A stretch of 64,000 nucleotides of DNA from Candidula unifasciata (GCA_905116865.2 CAJHNH020000224.1:2108910-2172909); one strand, 5' to 3'. Numbered from the stretch's first letter, positions 22,648 through 34,335 are shown. Notes: a model not told the origin generated them from the letters alone. Program-made: numbers and translations.

Positions 22648-25630
22648 TCACCGAGGCCCGTCCTCTACGTTGTTGCGTTGCGTCCAAAGCCAGCTCAAGG
22701 CCCTTTCGGCTACCTCGCCCAGTTTTTTGAGTGTTCGTTTCCGTTCATTACCGCGCAATCCTAGTTCTTTAACCACATTGTAGAGCGAAGTGGAAACGAG
22801 GCCTCTTGCTCCCACTTCGACGGCAAAGACCCGTACTGTGTACGCCTCGTTTCTCCTCAGACCGGCTGCTAAATCACTGTATTTCTCGAGCTTATACATG
22901 TGATTCTCTTCCATACGCGACTCATACGGGACGGTAAACTCAATCAGGATGAGCTGCCGTTTTTGCGCAGAGTGGAGAACTATGTCAGGTCGCAGGCCGG
23001 TCTTCCGGATCAACTCGGGGTACCTTTCATGGCCCGGCAGATCAACCGCCAGTAACCAGTCCCTCGCAGAGTCTAGCACAGATGGAGCGAATGCGTTTTG
23101 GTTGACCTTACCTTTTGGAACCTGTCCAGCCTTGAGGAAACGAATGGGGACGATGGTAGAACTGGCTCTGACGTTAGCCCTCATTCTAGCCTGGTCAACA
23201 ACGGCTGCTAACTCTTTTAGCACCTTGTTGTGTCGCCAGGTATATCGGCCTTATCCTAGGGCTTTCCTGCACGCGGACAGGACGTGTTCTAGAGTCTGCT
23301 TCGCTCTACACAACGGGCAAGTCGGATCGTTAGTCGCAGACCATTTAACCATGTTAACACCGGACGGTAATACATCGTACGCCGAACGAACGATAAAGCT
23401 TAGTCGCAGCGGGGTCATCCGCCAGATCTCACCCCATGAGAGTATTCTTGGCAATGTGCTCTCCAGGCTGACCCAATGGCCCTGCTGCGACTGCTGGGCT
23501 GCTTTCTGAACCCGAACCTCGTTTTTGTTGTCCCTCACCATTTGTATTACCATGTCTCGGCGCTCTTTGGCTGAGGCCTTTGACCACCAATTGACCTTCC
23601 CGTGCCCTAGATCTCGACGGTCGGTTTGAGTGTATCCCATTATCTCCTTCAATTTTAGTGCATTCTGGGCAGATTCTATCGCATCGTGGACTCTCCACTT
23701 CTGGCCAGTCTTTAGAGCGGGCTGGACAGCGATGACATTTGGGTCTGAAGACTCGCGCAAGAGCATGGCGAGTCTTACTTTGCCAACTTTAAACTCTTCG
23801 GTTATCGATTTGAACGGGAGTACCAGCTTAGCCTGCTTGCAATACAGAGCCACGTCGGTCAGACAAGGCGGTGCACCAATCCACTTTCTCAAGGCTGTGT
23901 TGATTTTCCTCTCCATGGTTTCCACTGCAGTCATCGTCACCTCGTAGACTAACAGTGGCCATAGGAGCTTTGGAATCAACATGAATTGGAGACACCATAC
24001 CTTGAATTTCCCGACCAGCCTGCAACGCTCGATCGCGAGCAGGCCTGTAGCCAGTGACTCGTGTATTCGCTGGATTTCCGCTCTATCAGATAACTTTGAA
24101 TCGTTAACGCGACCGAGGCTCTTCGCCGGTTCATCCAGAACCGTGGGGATCTTGTTCCTTGCCACCGTAAAACTGGTTGCCGACACCTTGCCCTTAAGGA
24201 TTGACAGACTCCTCGACTTCTGCGGTTTGAACTGCATACCGCTCCATTGGACCACCGCGTCCAATCTTTTCAGGATCGTGCGGGCAGACTCCTCGCTGCC
24301 CGTTATTATAGTCGTGTCATACATAAATGCGCGTAGTGGCGGCATCCAGTGATCCCCTATTTGGAGGCCCAGTCCGTAGCCGGCCGTCTCGTCTAACATA
24401 ATCTGCATGGCCATGACAAACAGTATAGGTGAGATCGTACACCCCATAGCTATCCCAATCTGCAACTCAGTCCATCTCGTGGTAAATGTCGAGGTAGAGA
24501 AGCGCAAATATTGCTCGATCATTTGATTGATCTGTGCCGGTACGTGAAACATGCGAAGGGCTCGCCACAGTAGCCTATGGAGGACTGCCCCGTAGGCGTT
24601 GGCTAAGTCCAACCATATCACGTGCAATTGGGTTCTCTCATGCTTGGCTCTCTGGATAGCCTCCCAAATCATAGTCGTGTGTTCAAGGCACCCAGGAACG
24701 CCTGGAATACCACCCTTCTGAACACTCGTATCGATGTACTGTGTGAGCCGGCGAGCCATGACCGAGAAGATTATATTACCCTCGACATTCAACAGCAAGA
24801 TGGGCCTGAATTGGAAAAGAATCTTCGAGTCCTGCTCTTTGGGAATGTAGACCCCATTTGCCTTTTGCCACTCTGGACATATGTGATTACGGATCCACGC
24901 TTGTCTCAACAAGACGTGAAGCATTTTTAGGATTTTCGGGCAGCGCTTGTAAAAAACGTACGGAACACCGTTCGGACCTGGGGCAGACCTGGCCTTTTTG
25001 ACAACTTCTTCAACCTCAGACCAAAGGGGAGGTATCATTTTAAATGGTACCTTCGGCACCGAAAGCTGCTTGGGGCCGCTAAGTATCTATCAATTGTCAT
25101 CGAGAGGCTCTCTCCTCTTTTTGACGGAGTACATCTTGCGTAGATGTGACTCAAGTTTTTCCTGACTGACAACCAGAGTCCCAGACTTCGGTTGCTCGAA
25201 TAGACCTCGGGCAAACTGATACGGGTCCCTAAAGAATTTCTCTCGCTCCCTTTTGGTTCTTCGTCTGTTGGCACAGAAACGCTCAGCGCGACAGAGGGCA
25301 CTGTGTCTGTTCTTTAAATGCAACCAGACTTCGTACAGCCCCTCCCGTTCGATACCTGTAGCGGCTTTGAACCGTTTTCTGAGGGCATTCCACAACCTAT
25401 ATCCTAGGGCATTGAAACATGCTGACAATGTTTCTTGTTCTTTGGCGATAATAAAGTAGCCCGAGAAAGAGAAATCATGCTGCGCTGGCAACACAAGTTT
25501 TTGAACGTACTGCCCAGGCTGTGTGCTACTGAGATAGGAACGAGGGCTGGTCAGGCTTGTCTTGCTACTCACAGTCGCTATCACCGTGGACTGTGATTCC
25601 GTGTGTCTCAATAGCTTTATGGAACACTTT
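22648..25630 (-). pseudogene. R2-like LINE ORF (RT + restriction-like endonuclease), three stops
   Basis: One - strand frame runs from about 25,630 to 22,648 with no frameshift. It is broken only by adjacent TGA and TAG (25,087-25,092) and one TAA (near 23,248). Order: an N-terminal basic region, then RT with SAPGPNGVPYVFYKRCPKIL, WLDLANAYGAVLHRLLWRAL, GIAMGCTISPILFVMAMQIM and FMYDTTI. A thumb region, a zinc knuckle (CPLC...LEHVLSAC) and a restriction-like endonuclease (LRPDIVLHSAQ, LILIEFTVPYE, YKLEKYSDLA) follow. This is the layout of RLE-bearing LINEs of the R2/R4/NeSL kind. No N-terminal zinc fingers are visible, so the 5' end is probably truncated. The element is strikingly GC-richer than the intron around it. 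The catalytic FxDD box reads FMYD. Confidence 0.9.
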
Positions 25631-25767
25631 CACCTGTAAAGACAAAAAGATGCCAGAAACAAATTATACTGGGGAAAGGGCTGGATAGGTTTAAAAGTTT
25701 GCAATGTCCATTTCTACTGGTTTTCTATTAAGTCTTTCCAAATTATTACCTTTAACACTTTCATGAG

Positions 25768-25768
<1 letters not shown>

Positions 25769-25842
<74 letters not shown>
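25769..25842. repeat. (TA)n microsatellite
   Basis: An uninterrupted TA run of about 74 bp, roughly 140 bp upstream (in - orientation) of the R2-like LINE reading frame. Confidence 0.97.
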
Positions 25843-25844
<2 letters not shown>

Positions 25845-26418
25845 GTGAATGGATTTTACCATAATCGATTTTCATTTTTGAAGAAAAGTATTAGTTATAA
25901 TCAGTGTTTCTTCCAGTAGCCTTCAATAGTTACCCTCAAAGCATTTGTTATTAGCTAATACAAACTTGGTTCAAGTATTTAGCCACATATTTGTTTAGTT
26001 TAACAAATTGCTTACTATTTTATCTTTTTATTTATAATTGTATCATTTTTTTTTTTCATAATTATCTGTAAATTTATAGTATTTCTAATTATTCGTGCAA
26101 AATCTATAATTGTCTAGTCTAAATTTCATGATCCCTTATTCTGTTATCATCATGTTTGTGTATACGGACGTTATTAAATGAACTCTAGCACCAGCACTCT
26201 TGTCATTTTAAAGAAATTTTAGTCTAAAAGCATATTTTCCAGTTGTCTGAACCTACTTCGTACTGGCTTAATTAGTATGGAGTATAATAATACATAGTTT
26301 TTTGTTTTCTATATAAATTTGTTTAGGCATAAATACATTTAAAAACTCAAGAAAAAATACTAAAGGTTCATTTTTATAAAATGTGACTAATATAAATCTT
26401 GCAAAATACATATTTCAG
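25843..26418. other. Intronic, nothing recognised
   Basis: AT-rich, unremarkable sequence leading to exon 3. Confidence 0.5.
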
Positions 26419-26586
26419 GTGGAGAGTGATACACTAATGGAGAAGGCTACACAGTGCCTAAAGATCTGGACCCACTGGTTTCTCTCTGTAGGCGGTGCAA
26501 TCCTTCAACAAGATACTTATCTTAGAGTAATGCTGAATATCAGATTCTTAAGGACGGTTTCCGAACTTGCCATAGTCAATTTTCAA
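26419..26586 (+). CDS. Separase-like exon 3
   Basis: 168 bp, phase 0 at both ends, residues 106-161. It follows CATATTTCAG and precedes GTAAGTGTT. The translation is alpha-helical in character (MEKATQCLKIWTHWFLSVGG, LRVMLNIRFLRTVSELAIVN). Because the exon is symmetrical it could be skipped without changing frame. The intron before it, 9.7 kb, is the longest and holds the R2-like LINE. Confidence 0.7.
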
Positions 26587-29014
26587 GTAAGTGTTCAAGA
26601 GATTTCTAACACCAACTCTGATACAGGCTTTTTTCTCAACCTCTGTGACCTTAATCTCAAACGCTGTGCATCTGCACGGACCTGGATAAGAGGTCAGACA
26701 GACCACGTCACTGAGCTGAATCGCGTGGGTACGATACCCAGGTCATCTCACTCTTCTTCTTTACTCTCAAAACCCCCTTACGATCCACCTCGCTGGGACA
26801 CAGATACATAATCGTGCAAAATGTACTTTAGCAAATATGATTAAATACACTTGACTAACGCCACAAAACACACAATGTTAAACTGCCTATTCGTACTAAC
26901 ATTTAGAATACCGTCAACTAACACGTTATCACAGATTACACCATCTCAGTTAACAAAGTCTCTAACCGTTACTATGTCTCTAAATCAAACCGGCTACAAA
27001 ATTCTAGAGGTCAAAAACACAACGTCCTGTCTCTTGTCTCTGCAACAATCTCATCAAACCGTTTGCTTCTCACTTTTGGCCTCCCTGGTCACTTATCGAT
27101 GTAATCGCGAGGTTCTCGATATCTTTTGAGTCTCTACTCGGTCAATAATGTTTCCTGTACTTCTCTTTGTTGGTTACTGTAATCCCCCTCAATTCTTTAG
27201 TCATAACCATGCAGGCCTCTGACTTTCGTCTTTTGTTTTACCGATGCTTCTTGACGTAAGACTAAATTACGCTGTCAGAGTCTGCAGTCAAGTATTGGCT
27301 ACTGTGATGTGAGCTGTTGTCAGATATGTCTCAGTGCACATGTGGTTACCAAAAATACGCATCTATTAGGATAGTTTGACACATTCAGAAATACACTGCC
27401 AATAAGTATACAAATATTGCCTTTACATGTCACATGTCTGCAACCATCTCCGCCACTTTATAACCATACAATGACTGAAATTTGTGTTTTATACGTGGAC
27501 AGTTTTGTCCAGTCCAGGACCCATTGAACTTAGTTACATCCTTACCTAATGAAAGGTAAATGTCACTGGCCACTCTCCAAAACCGTCCACGGCTTTGTCA
27601 CTTCTTACATGGTCTTCATAGAATACCTCTAAGATTCTGTCCCTTCTAACAGCGCCGATCCCTGCCGCACATTTCTTATACAAGGTTCCATCGGCAAGAC
27701 ATCGGTCATCATTCTGGTCATCAGGGTGGACCAAATGCCAGACGAAATTGCGGCCATACACATTTCTCTCCATCTGAGACAGTGTTTTTTTTTTCCCTTA
27801 CATTTTCCCTAAATGTTAGACTTCAATATTAGGTCGACATGATCTCAGTGTGGACACACACCTACAACAAAACTCTTTTGATCCTTAAACTCTTCAATAT
27901 CCTACCATTTGCAATATACATATTACATTTCTATTACCTATGTATATTCTTCATTAATTTGATTATTATATAGTAGGGGAATAAAAATTATTCTAGCTTC
28001 TACTCTAGGTTCTAGAATGAAAGGAAAACAAGACAACAGAAACAAAATGTTGTTACCCATACTAGAAACTATTGTTTACATCGTTACGGTGTATTTTATA
28101 ACTGTAAAGCAAAAGTTTAAAAAAAAATGAAATTGTCACATACAGCTCGTGTCACATGCCTAGGTAAGGGTTTCCCCTCATGAACCAACAGCACTTTGAA
28201 ATAGTAATAAATGTTGGGATATCGGCTCGCAAAGGTCTAGGCGGAATCCCGCAGTTCCAATATACATCCAGCCTATTTCAGGGGTGAGGCGAAACAAGTT
28301 ATGGCACTACAGAATATAAACGCTTAGGCGCAACTTGGGCCTGACTTCCTCACTACTTCAAAAAAAAAACACCCCATACTAGATAATCTCCTATCATAGG
28401 AGGGAACTATCTTCATCCTGGCAACAGTGGGGAACGATAAAAATCAGAAACTTGGCACCGATTAATGGGATTAACCACAATCGCTGGTGATCACTAATCT
28501 GATTCCAGGTCTGGTCCATTGTAAGACTTGCTCCACACACTTCTGGGATGGCTGGTACACTCTGGGCCAATGTTCAATTTTTCGACACACACAACTCACA
28601 GCTCGACATCTAATGTGCTGAAAGATTACTGTCACTACAAAGCACAGTTACTATTGTCAAAGTTAGCATCAAATACACAATTCAGCCCCCCTGGGGATCA
28701 CTTTCTCCTAAGTCTTTTACGGAAACATGTTGTTACCACTGGATTCAGGAGCATCAAGGCCTGTACCACTTATGTTGGCGTCTGCTCTCTGCTGCTGGTA
28801 GTGAAGTTAGGCTCTAGGATTCCTGGATTGTGTTTACAGCTTGGCCTCCAAGGAAATTTCACCCTAAGCTTTTAAAATGTCTTGTACAGCTATTGCTTCT
28901 ATGTTTTGCACAAAACGTCTGATCTCGATAAACGCCAAGCTGAGAATAAAGTTATTACCTAGCGTCCCTACCGAGAAAGAGGGGAACGGATTACTATTCG
29001 CCTAGGCGGTGATT
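26587..29014. other. Intronic, mostly nothing recognised
   Basis: Apart from the 27,546-27,773 frame no feature is identified. Open frames at 26,851-27,129 and 28,528-28,875 have no domain signal. Confidence 0.4.
27546..27773 (-). CDS. Unassigned open frame, possible antisense exon
   Basis: A 75-codon - strand frame with balanced, protein-like composition (WHLVHPDDQNDDRCLADGTL, YKKCAAGIGAVRRDRILEVF, FGEWPVTFTFH). It stands out from the AT-rich, repeat-like frames around it. It begins ATG directly after an AG and contains a strong donor-like CAT/GTAAGA near residue 56. Just past its stop there is also TAG/GTAAGG. The upstream sequence is A-rich and makes a poor acceptor. I do not recognise the family. 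It could be an exon of another gene, a transposon piece or chance. Confidence 0.25.
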   Translation of the reverse strand: MERNVYGRNFVWHLVHPDDQNDDRCLADGTLYKKCAAGIGAVRRDRILEVFYEDHVRSDKAVDGFGEWPVTFTFH

Positions 29015-29715
29015 TGCTTCGTCACTCATCAAAAAACCCATTTGAAATACTGTGTTTTAAAAAGTATATTTCTTCGACAGGAATTTTGACTTTCGTCGGT
29101 TTTACAGTTAAACCAAATTGTTCGATTCTCTTAAAGGCAGTTCTCATTATGGTTTCATTATTTGAAAGAATGTTCACTAAAAACGGGTAATCATCGTACG
29201 TGGATACATCTGGAATATCTTTCAACAGCAAGCTTGTGAGTTGGACAGAATGGGTGGGGGATTAATTAAACCTAAAGGTATTTATCGCCATTCATTAAGT
29301 TCTAATTTGTTTGCAAAAGCAACAATATGCATTGAGATCTCGGTCACAGGCCTATACTAGTAACCTTTGGCAAAGTCAAGTTTTAAAGAAAGAAAAAATC
29401 AACCTTGGGCGTACCCATTGTCAATAGCAAGTCACTGTCATTGGGTGTCGGCTCTGAGTCCAGATTAGTACAGGCATTGATCTTTATAAAATCAACGCAC
29501 ATTCTGTTCCTGACCCATCCTATTTTTAATCTCTCCACGTGTGAAAAATAACAGGAGTTTGCTCTTGCCATAATGCCTGAAACATCTAGTACTATCAACA
29601 ATTCCTGTACTGGATACGGTTTCAATTTAATAGGCTTATCATCATTTAATTCTAAGTAATGTTTTTTTTTCGTGCATTTGCCTGGGATGTCATGGAAAAT
29701 GCTGCTAAATTCCAT
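29015..29715 (-). pseudogene. Ty3/gypsy reverse transcriptase remnant
   Basis: Two - strand pieces resemble the gypsy RT. The first has KPIKLKPYPVQE, then MCVDFIKINACTNLDSEPTP (the 'R.CVDYR.LN..T..D..P.P' region). The second, after a gap, has YDDYPFLVN (the YxDD box region) and FGLTVKPTKVKIPVEEIYFL. The first catalytic block and the stretch between the two parts are lost or unreadable, and stops and frameshifts separate them. No LTRs, protease or integrase are seen nearby. Confidence 0.6.
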
Positions 29716-30909
29716 TAGTAATTTAATGATTTTACACTTGAGACAGGATTTATCACCTTCACCAAAGCACTATGACTCTTTTTTCAGAGAGTTCTGATCT
29801 TCCCAGTGTGAGTCGCGAGTGCAACCAAGCCAAAATTATTAGCTGGCTAAACTGCTTCGTAACTCTGTCAGATAACAGTAAATTTTAATGACCGATCATA
29901 ATAGTGTGCGTACACAGAGAGTAATACATTTAATTAATATCATGTGATTCACTGTCATGTAATATTTGTGGATTTTTTCCTAAACAGAAACACTAAGAAC
30001 AAGCGTGAAAACATGTGTTTGTAAAGTCTTACTACACTTTGTATCTAGAACAAATGAACAAGGACTCGACTTCATCAAAAAATGTGCTTTACATTAAATA
30101 TGGAATGAATGACTGTCATCTGCTGGAGTAATTATTTGCACTCAAAACAGAATGATGTTATCAATGAAAGTAATGCGAATTACCATTAGAGAAATAAAAC
30201 TAGAGAGACATTGCAGAAGGTATCTGAAGAGAGATGTACAGTCATGGCCTAAAGCCCATAATGGACATTTCCAAGTCCTGTTAAAATGACTATTTCGCTG
30301 GTACTGTCAGCTTTTTTTGAATTACATAGGTCTTGGAGACCACAGCGACCTGTTGTGTTTAACTGCTATTGCTAGTCATCACTTAAAAACTGGACAGGTG
30401 AATATTTGTTTTTAATTTCTTTTGTGTGCCATCTTCACAGTGACGGTTGCTCTCATTCATGGAGGCAAACATTATCTGATACTTTTAAAGAAAAAAAATT
30501 TAATAGTAGGGCTATTATGCAACTCTGGTACCATTGCCTGAAAGCCAGACATTTTGTTTCTTTCAAAATGTCCTCGACGGAAATCAAAATCTGGTATACT
30601 TAAGTTTTGAAATGCTTTACCTAACCTCTGAGGCACAGAGCTACAAAACAAAATTGCCAGTTTAAAATATTTTTTGATGGACTGGTTTCACAGAGCATCT
30701 TCGCTGTGGTTGATGAATGAGATATGTGGACCAAGAACTGACATCGCTGCACTCAGTACGTTCCCACATATCCTCCGTCTTTCTCAGTAGCAAACAATGA
30801 GTTTCCATACTGATATTGTCACGTGAAACCTCTTTGCCTATCCCTTTCCCTCAGATAAATCAATCTCTTCAGAGATAGATACTAGTTATGTAATCTTTTT
30901 TTTCGCCTT
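29716..30909. other. Intronic, nothing recognised
   Basis: AT-rich sequence without a recognisable gene. Confidence 0.4.
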
Positions 30910-31190
30910 CACCTACTCCGACAGAAAGTTCTGATTGTTCGCCCACTTCTGAACTTAAGCCCTGGTACAGAAGCTGAGTGTTGCGTGCGCATCCGTTTTA
31001 CAGATCGAACTCATTTGTTTGCAGACTGTTGTTTCCTTGTCTCCCAGGTAGATGCACTCCGGCTTCAAAGGAAGTTCCTAAATAGTCAGCTTTATGCCAT
31101 GCCTTTTGATAGGCAGCGGGTCTATTTTTTTTCTCTTAAACTAGGGCCCCGGAACCCACAAGGGGATCTTTATGTTATGTTACACTGTCC
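30910..31190 (+). repeat. Dispersed repeat family C, copy 1
   Basis: Aligns with 37,300-37,575 in the same orientation. Shared blocks: AAAGTTCTGATTGTTC, GCATCCGTTTTACAG, TTCCTTGTCTC, AGATGCA.TCCG and GGGCCCCGGAACCCAC. A partial third copy lies at 50,735-50,815. No coding capacity. It could be a SINE body or LINE 3' end. Confidence 0.75.
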
Positions 31191-31937
31191 ATTTGATCTT
31201 AGAGAGACTTCACCATATCCAGTCCCTCATAAAATAGCTCACCAGGCAGAGGGGTGGCAGCGGCTAACCTAGAGGCTTGCTATCATGCATACCCATATGC
31301 GCTCCTCATTTGGGTTCAATCTGATTGATATACCTTAGTTGAGTTAAGGTATCACAACAATCATGACAAATTCTCATACACTCTCCATCCTCATTTTCAG
31401 CAGCCAGTGAAGAGTTTCAATTCTGACAGATTGTATACCCCTCTTGCCGTTTCTGTGTGTGTAAAGTGTTGTGGTGTGATACAAAAGACCTAATATTAGA
31501 TACAACCAGTGTGCATTTCAAGTGTTAGGTCTTCACCCCTTTTATGTCATGACATTTGAGATGAGACGTCCAGTTGACTTCCTCATAACCAAAACATTCC
31601 ACAATATTCTGGAAATTATCTGGTACTATTTTTGTTTCAGAGGCAAGGTTAACCAAAGAGCTGACCTTTTTCCCCCTCTTCTTGAGATAATATTTTTCTT
31701 TGTACTTATTTTCCAGGACTTGCAGCCATAAATTTAGACTGGTTCTTTGTAACCCCTAAACTATTCTTTATAATAACAATGTTCTACTGTTTGATTCAAC
31801 ATCAGTAATATAATACACAACAACTACAATAGATCTTATGATTAGCAATATAGTGCACACACACAAAAACAAGAACCTTACCATCGCGAAAGCATTTCGA
31901 ACAATAGCATAGCACTCAATTCTACTTTTTTTTTTGC
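31191..31937. other. Intronic, nothing recognised
   Basis: No gene. T-rich runs near 31,926-31,965 belong to the tail of the next SINE. Confidence 0.4.
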
Positions 31938-32137
31938 CTTTGCATTTTTTTTTTTTTTTTTTTTTGCTTTTACAGTTGTGGTTGTCATGTTGTGTTGTGG
32001 CTTACATTTCGGCTGCAAGGGCTGTACCTTACGGTTCAACACATACGATTTCAGCCAAATTTGTCTAGATGTCGAATAAAGGCCTTTGGGAGGACATGAA
32101 AACATCTAACCACTGTGCTACCACGATGCCCTCTAGA
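31938..32137 (-). mobile_element. tRNA-like SINE with poly-A tail
   Basis: On the - strand the unit starts GGCATCGTGGTAGCACAGTG, a tRNA-like head with an A box, passes a 150 bp body and ends in A-rich sequence (the T23 run at about 31,945-31,967 on + strand). The body contains the 'CAACACAACATGACAAC' block, the inverse of a block found in the 8.4-8.6 kb repeats. Confidence 0.55.
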
Positions 32138-32459
32138 CATATTAGAGCAACATCTAGGTTTCGGGGTCCCATTGTAGGGTAAACAAGAGCAGACCCACTG
32201 CCCCCCCCCCCCCAACAAGCATGTCGTAGGAGCCCACTAATTGGGGACTTTCTTCAAAGTCGGAGTGCATCTGCCCGATCGGCAAGCAACAACCAACTGC
32301 ACACAAATAAGACAGTAAAACGGATGTACACTCAAAACTCAGGCCCTGGTACAAAGCCAAAGTCCAGAAGGACGAACAACCAGGGCTTTCCGCCGAAGGG
32401 TTACAGCCGATGAACAAAGAAGAAGAGCATCATCAAATGTGGTAAACTATCATCCTACA

Positions 32460-32600
32460 ATAAAATGAGTAAGTAAAGTAAAGATCCCTTTCCACGACTT
32501 TTGGCGTATCGGGCATATGGGAAGAGCGCCCCATATTTTTACAGACCATCACCACTCGGTGGGTAATGTGGTCAGCATTACGCCGGCTGTCAATAAAATG
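32460..32600 (-). mobile_element. SINE family 2, body fragment
   Basis: Matches the body of 21,365-21,630 in inverse orientation (GGTAATGTGGTCAGCATTAC, GCCGGC, CCATATTTTTACAGACCATC). The tRNA head is missing, as is usual for a partial copy. Confidence 0.75.
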
Positions 32601-32703
32601 AGTGCTCTACTAATAAATTAGCTAACAGGGTATCACAACAGTCTACAAGGACAGAGATTTACTACATACTCAACGATATTTCAGACCACTTCTTCTATAA
32701 ACT

Positions 32704-32774
32704 GGGGATCAAGCTCAGTGGTAGAACATTCACTATGCATTGAAAGGTTCTGGGTTTAATACCCAGGATCTTCA
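32704..32774 (+). tRNA. tRNA-Ala(TGC)-like relic
   Basis: 71 bases with a cloverleaf-like plan: a 7 bp acceptor pair GGGGATC/GATCTTC (two G-U pairs), D arm GCTCAGTGGTAGAAC, T arm CTGGG-TTTAATA-CCCAG with perfect stem, and TGC at the anticodon position. The anticodon stem (TTCAC/TGAAA) no longer pairs well, so it is probably a pseudogene or the head of a SINE rather than a working tRNA. Confidence 0.5.
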
Positions 32775-33174
32775 AAGCAATGCTTTTCTACTGTGACATC
32801 CCCGACAATCCATAGACAAATCATACTGTTTTGATTATAATGAATCTTGCACTGTTGAGTGTTATGGTTCATCGGATCGGATCGTTTATTTAACCGATAC
32901 ATTCATCTTTTTCATCGTCTTGCAGCAAATTCTCTGTAGTATGTTCCTCTCATCGTTATATACCAGAAATCCACCCAAGCCCTTGCAACTTTCTCGTGTT
33001 ATGAAATTTCATGCCCAGGGTGTTCGTGGTGTCCCCCCCCCCCCTTCCCCCCACCGTATTGTTTGACACTTATGGTTTTTTTCATAACCTCCAACTGCAT
33101 TTTATAAAATGAAGAATATTTTGTGCCATAAATGTCATTGTAGGTTAGCAAAAGAATTATCTCATTCTATACAG
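32775..33174. other. Intronic, nothing recognised
   Basis: Includes CGGATCGGATCG and a C-rich patch near 33,031-33,053. No gene. Confidence 0.4.
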
Positions 33175-33610
33175 AGCCAGTTTTAACATACATCTGTGAA
33201 CCCTGGGCAATTAATAAACAAGCCGAACAATATCTTGAGGCGTCGGAGATGTGGGTTTAACAGGAGAATGTTTAGAATTTCTTGGGCAGTTAAGAAAAGC
33301 AACCCAGATGTTTTGAAAAAAAAGGCGAATCGAATGCTCGAAGACAACTTTATCACAAACATCAGAAAGAGAAAAAAATCATTTTTTGTTATGTTATGGG
33401 GGGGGGGGGGAACAGGTTGTTACCACTGGAATGATTTGCGGAAAGAGAGACAGAGAAAGACAAAAATGCGAGAAGATTCTTGACAGTCTTTTGTCATAGC
33501 ATGGAAGATTGTTATCACCCTAACTGATACACGCAGCTGAGGATCGAATACTGTGGAGAGGCATGATCGCCGACGCCAGTAGGCAAGGCACTTCATGATG
33601 TCGATGAATC
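33175..33610 (+). pseudogene. LINE 3' end, family D (RT tail)
   Basis: Broken translation gives CEPWAINKQAEQYLEA and SEMW, ISWAVKKSNPDVLKK and NMLEDN-like residues, then LWRGMIADASRQGTS at about 33,553-33,597, just before a GATGATG-like end. The same C-terminal formula is seen at 40,745-40,945 and 59,256-59,700. Frameshifts and a G12 run interrupt it. Confidence 0.75.
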
Positions 33611-33760
33611 ATCAATACAATCCCCTACTAGTCTGTCCAAACAATAATGACGTTTAATATGGCAGAAACATTTTAAATTCTGAGAAACAATACCGTCGAT
33701 AAGCAAGTCTTCCTTGATATTAGAATTCTGAAGAATTGTTACAATTCATTTATTTTTCAG

Positions 33761-33926
33761 CTTCACAGATTTATGAGTGTACGTGATGCTGTCTACCGTC
33801 AGTTTCTATTTTCAAATAGAGAATGGGAAATTACACCTGTTGTTTTCTTTGCAAAAGCTGTCATCATGAGGCTAGAGGCGGAGTTTCTGTTGATGCCAGG
33901 CTCTAGACATTTAGAAGAAGCAAAAG
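33761..33926 (+). CDS. Separase-like exon 4
   Basis: Starts after TTTATTTTTCAG with LHRFMSVRDAVYRQFLFSNR and continues ITPVVFFAKAVIMRLEAEFL to EEAK plus one base. It covers residues 162-216. The donor chosen is AAAAG/GTTATG, which is not strong. It is the only nearby GT that leaves phase 1, as exon 5 requires. The frame stays open to 34,009, so a longer variant or an extra small exon cannot be excluded. Confidence 0.65.
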
Positions 33927-34130
33927 GTTATGATTTTAATGTTGTCCATTTTCAGTATTCAAGCTTAGTGAAATTATCACCTAAATATATACCTATCTTT
34001 ACTGAGTAAAGTAGAATCTATGTTAATACGTACCGTTTATTAAACGATTCATCTTTAGTTTATAATTTACATACATGCATTCAAGCTCTTGTGTGTTACG
34101 TATATGTTATTGTTTGTTTATTCAACGGAT

Positions 34131-34138
<8 letters not shown>

Positions 34139-34198
<60 letters not shown>
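34139..34198. repeat. (TA)n microsatellite
   Basis: A pure TA run of about 60 bp immediately before a tRNA-like segment. Confidence 0.97.
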
Positions 34199-34199
<1 letters not shown>

Positions 34200-34335
34200 G
34201 AGTTGGCATCTGTGGCTTAAGCGTTGCGAACGCGCTTCCTAATGACGGGGTACAAGGTTCTATCTTAGCTGCAAACGTTTGTCTTGCATTGGTTTCGACA
34301 GTGGTACTGTGAGCTGACCGTTTAGATGGCAATGG
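34200..34335 (+). mobile_element. tRNA-like SINE fragment, family 5
   Basis: Starts GAGTTGGCATCTGTGGCTTA, AGCGTTGCGAACGCGCTTCC and has a B-box-like GGTTCTATC (34,256-34,264), followed by a short body (TGGTACTGTGAGCTGACCG, GATGGCAATGGCAAACTAC). It sits directly between two TA microsatellites. Confidence 0.5.

Noticed and set aside
29015..29715. A complete Ty3/gypsy element or endogenous retrovirus
   Set aside because: Only RT-like fragments are seen. No LTR pair, protease, integrase or envelope could be found around them.
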